Positions 55,449 to 64,000 of a stretch of DNA of 64,000 bases are shown here, piece by piece (position 1 is the stretch's first letter; every line of letters starts with the position of its first letter). The notes beneath the pieces were generated by a model. That model was not told where the DNA came from, did not search any database, and worked only from the letters and a program-made list of their open reading frames with translations. The translations under genes and the position numbers were made by a program. Origin of the DNA: Lactifluus volemus (taxonomy: Eukaryota; Basidiomycota; Agaricomycetes; Russulales; Russulaceae); the NCBI GenBank assembly GCA_022376515.1, contig WTXI01000066.1, positions 1 through 64,000 on the forward strand. Reading direction: 5' to 3'.

Positions 55449-55722
55449 GATTGCACCAAGCCAACAAGGAGAGAAAATAAAAGGACAAGTTCGGGAGCCT
55501 GGGGCATTTATACAACGGGGGCACGGCTATGAGGGATCTTTGCACTGTCCTGCAAAAGGAAAGGAGGGAATGCATGACTTCGATCCAGGAAAGGCTCAAC
55601 AATCGGGTACCATGTACGTGGCGAAGGTAATACAGTAGCGTCTGGTGAATACAATACGAAAATAAAATGCCTCACCTCACAAGCGGTGGTTGTCTCATAG
55701 TAACACACCCGAGGGGTATATC
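55449..55722. other. Laccase upstream region
   Basis: This 5' flank of the laccase holds no clear TATA-like box or other motif I can name with confidence. The MITE begins 275 bp upstream of the laccase start codon. Confidence 0.4.
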
Positions 55723-55956
55723 AGAGTTCGTTCGGGCACGATTTTGGACCGAAATTTGCGAAATTGATGGTAACTTCGGTGACCGGTCAGGGGCCAGAGA
55801 ACCATATTTGCACTAGAATTAGGCACGGTTTCCCAAGCCCTAAAAGGCTCGCGATAGCCTCAATCAGTTAGGACGGATGGCCCCGGACCGGTCACCGAAG
55901 TTACCATCAATCTCACAAATTTCGGTCCAAACTGAAAGTGTGCCCGAACGGACTCT
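55723..55956. mobile_element. MITE, 234 bp
   Basis: The ends are inverted repeats of about 65 bp. The left reads agagttcgttcgggcac and continues through gaccgaaatttgcgaaat and aacttcggtgaccggtc; the right arm is its reverse complement with a few mismatches. The centre of about 100 bp is unique and non-coding. It is flanked by ATC on both sides (55,720-55,722 and 55,957-55,959), consistent with a 3 bp target duplication. There is no transposase. It lies just upstream of the laccase promoter. Confidence 0.8.
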
Positions 55957-57139
55957 ATCTAACCTTTCTAGTTCGCGAATGTCAATCCAAAACGCCGTAA
56001 ACCCAACGTAAATCGCTTAGAGGTTAATTCAAGGTTCGATACATATGGAGCCACTCAGGTAATGGGTTGACAGCGATGGTCTGACGATCTCACCGCTCAA
56101 TGTCATGGCCCGCCGCGAGTTCCGCGTCTCTTCTGAAGAGTTCTACTAGCACCTGGTTATGACAAATTGCCAAACTTGTGGCACAACCCAGCGTGGACTG
56201 TCTCTGGACATTGCCAGTGTCCAAGTTAATTCTTGTTGGTCGAACATCGGCCGAGGTCTCTACCTGGCGATGACCCCGCGGAATCAACTTGAACGCAGAA
56301 CATATCGCAAGTCAGAACATGTCGCCTAATGTCGCCCTAATGAAACTGCTCTTACTCATTGTGAACGCACCGAGGTTCTCGTATCTTCAAAGGCACCCTC
56401 TACAGTAACACATTTCAGCTTGATTCTCTCCTTCTACTCATGCATCAATCACCATACACAGACTCCTGGGTTTAATACCTTATACCACGTGGAATTGGCT
56501 GCCTTTGACCCTAGACGAAAACATTGTTCAGTCTCCCGGTGCTTCACTGTGACTGGATACCCACCGGATGTACTGGCATTCCTTTTGTGCGTGCCCCGAA
56601 ATCACCTCCGAGCCATCTAATCCTGGTATGGACCAGCTGCACACGCCGTGTCTCTGGCCCCATTCTAATGTGAGTATCAGATGCTTTACGAGATCTATTC
56701 GTGTCTCGTCGCCCTCCAAAGATCTGCCCGCCGTCATCTTCGAGTCGGGTTGAGGAGCTGCATATAACTCTGCTGTGATATAGCACCTGCATTGCATAGT
56801 TCGAAGATTCACATTAACTTATAGCTACTTGTGTTAAAAAATTGTTGCATACTGACGCGATATAGGTCGAACAGAGGAGGCGAACTTGTTGGTACACCTG
56901 TGGTCCAGCACGGGTAGGCGGGAATAAATTGCGCGGATTACTGATCATGTGGCTCCGGTGGCACATTAGTTCCCACGGTGACTTTGGTGCAGCGGCCAAC
57001 TTGCAATTTCTTAATCAACCTGGAGCTTGGATGGTGTATCACAGGAGAATGGATTTCGTAAGCATTTCGTTAGTCTGAGGACAGACACTGACACGGCGCG
57101 TACAGATCGAAGACTCAATGTCACACTGAAAGGAACCTG
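55957..57139. other. Region without recognised genes
   Basis: Short open frames exist on both strands (for example 56,528-56,812 on the - strand), but none has a recognisable domain, and none shows paralogues in the window. Confidence 0.4.
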
Positions 57140-57390
57140 GCCCGTCCGAGTCCATAACTTCAATTCCTACTACGTGAGGCCTTCTCACTCTCACCTCTGC
57201 CCATGTAGTAGTAGTAGGGGCTGATGGATAGAGCTCGGGCCCACCTGAACGCAACACTGAGGACCTCGGAACCATTTATCAGCGGAATGATGCCCTACTG
57301 TATGTTGATGTGCCGCGGACTGTCAGTGGCCCTGGCGCTGCCAGTGGTGACTCGGAGTTTTAAGTCGATTCTAGGTTCGTTATGAGACTG
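57140..57390. repeat. Remnant of array 3' flank
   Basis: Matches the block around the TAG tract and the tggatagagctcggg sequence found after the F-box genes, here with three TAG units. No F-box gene precedes it, so this is an orphan piece of a thirteenth unit. Confidence 0.6.
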
Positions 57391-60300
57391 ATTCAAGTTA
57401 CTAGTAAACGCATATACTTCAACAGTCTACTCCTCGGCCTATTACAAGCTCTCTCTGTGCGTTTATGGGCAACGCCTGTCTCATATATTTTAGCAGTGTG
57501 GAAATTCTGCGCTTATGATAAACTTTTGGCCTTATCTTCGGGCACGAAAACAAGATGTCACGAACCGCAAGTACGCTGTTATGAGCTCGTTTCTCCAGTC
57601 AGCCATTCTGGACCCCAACGGCGTCATTTCTGCGCACCTTTTGGCAAGCCCTGGGTATCAAGGAGAAGGTGTTAGGATCACACCGAGCAGGCGCGAGTAG
57701 GGTGATCCTGCCGTGGGCGAATAGAAAGGACGTCTAGCACGATGTACCAAAGGAGGTGCGTACGCGGACTCAGTTCGTGTTTGTGAGGACTGTGCGTGAG
57801 GCGCAAGACGCTGCGTTTGGCGCTGGAACGTTGTCGTGGCGTACGGATGTGCCACCACTCATCAAGGGCAGGCTTTGAAAAAAGAAACAATATACAGGCC
57901 TCACCTCTTACACCCGTTATTTGTATACGTATATATGTTCACTGCCACCCCTGCTTTGTTTGTTTGCTCCGTGTATTATTTTACTTCATTGGTGACTCAC
58001 ATGTAGTACAGTACCACCTTAGAAACTTGCATTTATCCTATAAGCTTTATTTGGGGCCACCGCAGGGTATGTTGCTAGTGGACCCCCCAGTTTGCTAGTA
58101 ATGGCATCGTGCAGGACATATCTGGGGCATGGGATCAGCTTCGCAAGAAAGACCTGTAAGCTCATTTGATCAATTTTTGGGGGCTCTTTCAGTGTTTCAT
58201 TTGGGGAAAACAAAGGCAACGTCCCCATGCTGCCCACAGTGATACAACTGAGGCATTAGACAGAACATTAAAATCAGGAATATATATTGTACATCGATGG
58301 GGTCTTACCAGTGGATGGGGTACCACCGTTTACCAGTACGGTAGTGCTTGTGCTTCCTTGTCCAGCCCACTCGACAAGGTTCACGCTCAGCCCACATAGT
58401 GGCTCAGCAGACCAGTAATGCTTGAGAGGCTCTCTGCAGTGAAAGGAAAAGAGGTTGCCTTGTCGTTTTGGAACTAGAGCCCATGTTGAAATTGGTAGCG
58501 ATGTCGTCCGCGCCCCTCTCAATTAACAAACCTTTTTTTTGTCTTTCATTTTACAACAAAATCACCGTCTTCCAAAAAGGATCTTGTTGTTTTGAAAGGC
58601 ATGCCAGTGAGAAAAAGAAAATTCGAAATGGAAAGAACCACGGCACCCAGGATTCCCGCGTGGTCCCCCACCGTGGTACTAACTAGGCGGCACTCTGGTT
58701 AACTGCGCAGATCGGACGGGATGCGGTGCTTTCAGAGTCCTATGGCCGTAGATATCATATACAGTGAAGTAAGGGTATATATGCACATCCTCTACCACTC
58801 TCATCCCTTCACTTTTGGCACCTTTCACAACAATTCAACGTATTCAAGCGCAATATGCGAAAGTCCTTGATCACGTGGTGTGCACGAACAGCGTACTCAG
58901 GCTGTAGCTATCGACAGAAAGTAGAACGGGTTCAAATAATAAGTCGAGAGCAGGACACGCGGGGTCAGAACAAGGGTACAGAATTAGCATTGATATATTG
59001 ATACACCGCTTTGGGTACACTCGATTGCTGCAACGACGATTTCGAGCATCTGTGATCAACTTACAGTGGTTCTGCGGTTCGACCTGGCATTCATTAATAT
59101 TGCGATATTCCAGATTCTTGTTGACGCGGCCATGGTTTGCGCTATCTAATGGTGTCGAGTGCGGGAGAGTAACTGGTTCCATGATGTCATTTCAGATGTT
59201 GTGGAGATAGTCAAAGGTGAGATATGTGTGTTACCGTCCGCAATATACCTGGGATGTGGGCATACCATGTCCTCGGCCTTGCAGGAGGAACGTGCGGCGA
59301 CGAACATCTGCGTTCAGACTGGGCATCGTATATCGAGGAGCGCAAGAAGAATCCTGAGTCTAGGTCGCCACTCTGCGAAGCCATGACTCGGAGATGGGCT
59401 GATCATACGGAGTATCAGAAAAGGTATTAGTCGGCACTGGCTCCGCCGCACGGAACAAATGGGGGTGCATGGGGTCGTTCTACACACGATCGCTGCGGTA
59501 CACGCTGGCATGGCCTTATGTGCCTCGACTTTGAGAAGAGAGTTGACACTCCGACAAGCAGTTTGAGCGGCACTGGCAGTTGGATGACAGCCCCTCGGAT
59601 GGCATAAGAGTTTGCTGGGCTGGCCCAGCACAAGACACTGCCAGTGCCCGCGAAAACTTTAAAGGTTAACCTAATTTTGTCAGCACAAATATTTCACTCA
59701 TTATAACACCGTATTTGACCCACTAGGGAAATGCCGACGTTGTCGTCGGCCACCTTGCTTGCGGACTATGCAGGTTGCAAGTAGTGTGATGTATTGACAG
59801 GTATGAAGACAGGACTTTTATTATTTGTACCAAATCCACTAGGAGTGATTCAGCGTGGAAGATGTTGGTCCAGTAATGACCTCAATGAAGGCGAGAAAAT
59901 CGGAAGACAAAAGCTGGCTGTTCTTCCCAGTGTGAAGCTCATGACCTTTACCCTGAAAACTATTGATGAACAATTACAGGTGCGAGGTTTCATCCCCCAC
60001 ATTACTACCATGTTAACTTTAACTCACCATTGCCACAGGCCATCACTAACCCAGCTCAGAATGTATATCTGTGGGGCATTCGGGAGTGCATGGAAAGGCA
60101 GCTGTCCAAACTGCTCCAATTGTTGCAGATTTACAGAACGGCTGAGTGACTCGATGTCTGGGAAGTGTCCAGTGAAAACTCCCCAGAGACCATGGCCCAA
60201 AATGCGCCCATAGCGTCTTCACCTTCAAGATGATCGATCAGAAAAGGCTGCGGTTGCCAGTGGGACAATCATATCCAGGTTGCCCGATTGAGAGGCTGGG

Positions 60301-60640
60301 AGAGTGCGGCGTGGCCCAGGGGCCACGCCGGACCTTGTGGCCCTTGCGTGAACTTGAACGGCTGGATGGCTCATATTGCACCGACTAGCAACGTGGTACA
60401 ACTCCGTGCAAACAATGAAGAGAGAACGGGTCTGTTTCACCCACGGAGAAACCTGCAGAAAGCGGAGGGCTAAAGGTAGCACAACATCGAACGACCGAGA
60501 TCACACGAATCTAAAGATCATGCAAAAGGAGGAGTGTTGCGTAGAACAGACAGGTCGGAAAATCCAAAGAAGGAAATTTTCTTACGTAACTTTTTGATGG
60601 TTCCTGCAGTCACGGGCCCGCCAATAGACCTTGCAAGCAA
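57391..60640. other. Region without recognised genes
   Basis: Nothing could be assigned with confidence. A promoter-like arrangement (TATATAT at 58,776-58,782, a CT-rich run, then an ATG at 58,855 with a 48-codon frame ending at 59,001) may mark a small or broken gene. Exon-like frames occur at 59,224-59,430 on the + strand (HLRSDWASYIEERKKNPESR) and near 60,210-60,050 on the - strand (GHFPDIESLSRS, FGQLPFHALPNAP). They look protein-like but match no family I know. Confidence 0.35.
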
Positions 60641-61035
60641 GGTAATTTGCCCCCGCGGAGTCTGTGACCTGAGCGGAGTCGTAGGAGATGGGCCCCGGCG
60701 GCAACTCATTGGAAATCCAAGGCAAGAGTGTTGGAGAATGTCCAGTTATTTTTTGTATCGTAACAACTCAACTGAGATATACTCAATATAGTGAGTGTGT
60801 GAAGTCCCAAGGGACAAGATCATCTCAGGACACTCGTGTGCTGTCAGCACAAGAACTATGTGTATTCACTTGAAGGACGAGAAAGAGTATCTACTTTACG
60901 TGAGCATACCTGTAACTAGGTAGGATTAATAAAGGCTCTAACTGAAGTACTAAAGTCCAACAACGAGTGTTCTAATCTATTTGTAATTGTCCTGGCATCG
61001 CGACCCCGATCTCGACATGAGATAATTATTCGATC
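60641..61035. other. 3' flank of MFS gene
   Basis: Downstream of the MFS stop on the - strand. The same sequence (gcccccgcggagtctgtgac near 60,648) lies beyond the MFS fragments in the array, so the duplicated block included this flank. Confidence 0.5.
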
Positions 61036-62798
61036 TTACTTCCATGTGGTCTTTGGTAGCTGTACGGCAACACACAAGCTTCCACACACAGCGGCGAGCA
61101 GTACAGTATACGTGAAATATCCACCCAAGATGTCGTTTTTGACTGTAAAGGCGAAAAGTGATGCAGCAGCTGCGGGTCCTACTGTTCTCTGCATCGAGAC
61201 CACCGTCTGCGCGATACCATTCGTTGCACCAAGAGATCCCTTGTTGGGCGCAGCAGAGCATACATACATTAGTATCGAACCTTATAATTCACAGCGCTCT
61301 TTCAGCATGGTTCATACAGTAGATAGAAATTTGGCGAACACGTACCGAAGCCCATGTTGGCGATAGACATTGACCCAAGCTGCAGCATGATAAGCACCCA
61401 CAATACGCTTACGCTGCTACCGGAGCGTAACATCAAGTTCTCGAAGGGGAACATGAGATAGATTGGGGCGAATGCGATGATACTTGTGATGAAGACGCGC
61501 CGCGGACCGAAATGCCCAACGATGCACGGGAAAGCGATACACTGAAGAATTCCATCCAGGACCCCGTATACGGCCATCCACAGACCAATGGATACGGGAC
61601 TCATATCGAGTCCGCCGAACTCGACTGATGTCGACCAAATGAGCGGGAGAAGGGTCGAGGCCGCCATTTCGAGGAGGCCATGATGGCCGTAATTCGTAAC
61701 TGATATCAAGACTGGCCTTGTGAACAGGGAGCGGAGCGGTAGCGGCTTCTCTTCATCCTCAAGTGATCCCTCTAGAACTTCACATCTTCCTCCCTGGGAG
61801 TTGAGCTTCGTTGTTGAAGGGTTGTAGTTCACTGTCTACATGACTTATAAGTACAGATGTACAGCACTCCCTTGGGGATGAGAGCCAACCTCTTTCAAGA
61901 AGACTGCAGCCAGGATAAATGACAAGAGGGCATAGGCGGCACATGCGAGACACGGCAAGAAGTACGGGAATTCGGCCCAGAAGGGGTGCGAGAAGGCGTC
62001 TGGCCAACGATCTTGGGGCCGAGCTAAAACTCCACCTATAAGAGACCTAGGGAATCGAATGCGTCAGACAATGGATCAGTGGTAAGCAATGTTCAATACC
62101 CTATGGTACCGCCGACAGCCCAGGTGACTTGGATCAATGCGAATCCACGGGCCATATTAGTTTCGTCTGTAAGCTCCGCCAGCATACTTTTCATCACGCC
62201 AATATTTCCATTCAGCATGCCGTGCAAGCAACGACTAGGTACGTAATAACGAAGTCAGATGAAATCGTTACTGTTCCTAGGATTCATACCAAATGACAAG
62301 CGCCAAGAATGAGCGGGAAAGGCCGAACAGGATGACCGAAACGAGTGTGCCCAGAAGACCGCATAGGAGTACAGGTTTGCGCCCAATGGAGTCGGAAAGA
62401 CGGCACCATTGAAGTATTGTGACCGCCTCGGCGGCGAAAAATAGGGAAACCTATCATGAAATGAAATTGTTCAGTGGGCGCCCGGCTGGAGGAAAGGAAT
62501 GAGACATACTATAATTCCTGCATAGTATCCTACCTTTCGCTCATCGCCGCCGACGACCGGAAGTTCACTCACAAGCTTGAGCAAACGTTAGGGCGCAGAC
62601 GCTGACGAATTTGGCAGAGAAGCATACCTGATTGATGTAGGGATAGATTGAAAGGGATGTGATTGGTTCAGCGAGTTGCAACAAGAGGAGAACCAATATC
62701 TGCATTGCAGGCAGAGGTGTGTCTCTAACATGTGGATCTCCACCTTGGAGGAGAGGTGTCACCTCGTCGACGGTATTTTCAGATTTTCTGGGAGACAT
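61036..62798 (-). CDS. MFS transporter (DHA1-like), complete
   Basis: Seven exons are predicted on the - strand: 62798-62628, 62575-62510, 62450-62290, 62234-62100, 62046-61890, 61835-61346 and 61280-61036. They total 1,425 nt and give 474 residues, the usual size for a 12-TM transporter. All introns are 52-65 nt with GT-AG ends and consistent phase. The N-terminus (MSPRKSENTVDEVTPLLQGG) leads into TM1 (LLLLQLAEPITSLSIYPYI). MFS motif A is seen as CRLSDSIGRKPVLL after TM2. Later landmarks are RCLHGMLNGNIGVMKSMLAE, GTIGSLIGGVL, FLKETV and the C-terminal SAAPNKGSLGATNGIAQTVV. A drug or small-molecule proton antiporter is likely from the family; the substrate is unknown. A longer start 40 codons upstream is less likely. 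This is the only intact relative of the array fragments. Confidence 0.85.
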
Positions 62799-64000
62799 TG
62801 GAAGGGGGTTTCTGAGGTGAGTGAGCTGAGCCGTCAGAAACCAAACGGGAGAATTTATAGTAGGCCTGAAACCACATGGACGATTCTCTAACGGGCGATC
62901 CTCTAATACTGCAGCCATTTTTCGAGTAGAGAAAGTAAAGTGACGCAGGCACGCAGTCCCTACACGTAACTTGTAACTTGTAACCCTGCGGATACCTTCT
63001 TGCTCATTTTGGCAACTCTCTTGCCAGCCTATGTGGGAGTTGGTTTAGTACCTCCACGGTCGTACCGTTAGGCGGGTGGAAATGGGTAGTGGGTCCCCAA
63101 GCCCCGCGCGAACTTGAAGGGTCTAGAAGTTCAGTTTATGGCTGACACGTGATCTTATTATCACATGTTAGTTGACGATTAATTAGTATGCAGCTGTATG
63201 CAGCCTGTAATTATGCATTGCATCTGCCACGGTTGGACTGAGAAAAGCTTGTTCATTCATTCTTGGGGTCCGTGACTTGGTCCATGAGCCGAACAGAACG
63301 TTCCGAGTCAAACTTGGACAAGGGTCAGTAGGTAGTATCGCATCGAATTCCGGTGAGATGACGATCCTGACTGTCCCCCTACTGGACGCCAATTCAGAAC
63401 TTGGGTGACACAGATTTGGTCCATCGCGGCGTGGACCTGAGCACCGACTGTCCTTGCTGATGCGTGTGCGGGGGCAACTGGTCGAATTTCGCGTTGGAGA
63501 TCACACGACGACTTTGTGAACTAGTAGTAGTAGTTGTTAGTGTATTATGCATCAACACGGCGCAAAGGAGTTTTTGATGCTTTTGTGGTGTTTTGATCAG
63601 TACAATGTGTCTGGGCGGTCGGCGTCGCGCCGAAGTTATTTGCCGTTGTTCTACTTAAACCGTGTCCTTGCGGTTCTATTCATGTTCGAGTCCCAAAGGG
63701 CCAGCTTTGGATCACGTATTCGGTTTCTCATTATGCGGTCTCAGGGATCAGTTGTGAGAAAAAAGCAGGTTCAGATCCTTCGTGCGCACCAAGGTTTTCT
63801 GATTAGTGTGGCGCAGGGGGGAAGACTTGTCAGAGCTAAGGCTGGTTCTTCCACATCGACATTGAAAAGTATGACATGGGAAAACGTCATGACGATAGTA
63901 CAATGTGGCATCATAACCCACTCCAAGAGTCGGGCCTTACCTTGTCTAGTTTGGGACAAATGTAACGCTTTGAACCACTTCCAAGTTAGACAAAATAAAA
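62799..64000. other. MFS upstream region and window end
   Basis: No gene is recognised. Short frames on the - strand (63,183-63,392 and 63,771-63,959) have no domain. A TAG-rich spot near 63,524 and a sequence resembling a tRNA B box near 63,690 do not amount to a feature. Confidence 0.4.

Noticed and set aside
57671..57900. Possible solo LTR starting TGTTAGGATCAC
   Set aside because: The start looks LTR-like and has a short inverted match (GTGATCCT near 57,702), but no matching end and no target duplication could be found.
63670..63710. tRNA-like B box (GTTCGAGTCCC)
   Set aside because: The flanking bases cannot form a T stem, no A box is found at the right distance and no acceptor stem pairs.

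Overview
The window looks like chromosomal DNA of an agaricomycete (mushroom-forming basidiomycete). The evidence is short 50-70 nt GT-AG introns, a multi-exon laccase of basidiomycete type, a relic of the peroxin PEX19, non-LTR retrotransposon tails with poly(A) and target-site duplications, and a large family of about 500-residue F-box-like proteins of the kind amplified in mushrooms. There is no sign of prokaryotic gene organisation.

Positions 1-52,400 are a decaying tandem array. Twelve F-box paralogues lie on the + strand at 703, 5009, 8400, 11303, 14922, 18434, 25412, 30857, 36977, 39909, 46512 and 50347. Ten have an intact predicted reading frame and two are pseudogenes. Most units also carry, on the - strand, a 3' fragment of one MFS transporter gene. 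Some carry an unidentified module M, and two carry a small three-TM membrane protein gene. The complete MFS gene stands alone at 61,036-62,798 and resembles the source of the fragments. The simplest reading is an ancestral block (F-box, module M, three-TM gene, MFS) that was tandemly duplicated and then lost different pieces in different units. Every F-box copy has a short first exon and one 5' intron. In three copies the intron length is not a multiple of three, and splicing is what joins the ATG to the body frame. This supports both the intron and the start codon.

The array has been hit by insertions. At 20,215-24,606 a PEX19 relic and its divergent neighbour are present, and the neighbour is split by a 2.7 kb poly(A)-tailed retroposon. 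Two 5'-truncated LINE tails lie at 28,853-30,079 and 39,073-39,495. A 453 bp insertion with an 8 bp duplication lies at 14,292-14,744.

Right of the array are a possible P5C-dehydrogenase scrap, a laccase gene on the - strand (52,921-55,448) with one apparent frameshift, and a 234 bp MITE. A long stretch with little recognisable coding (55,957-61,035) follows, then the intact MFS gene and about 1.2 kb with nothing recognised.

No biochemical pathway links these genes. What they share is structural: repeated duplication of a mixed F-box/transporter block. F-box proteins normally act as substrate adaptors of SCF ubiquitin ligases, so the array may be a rapidly diversifying adaptor set, but that role is inferred from family knowledge only. 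All exon structures are hand predictions from splice consensus, reading phase and comparison between paralogues.
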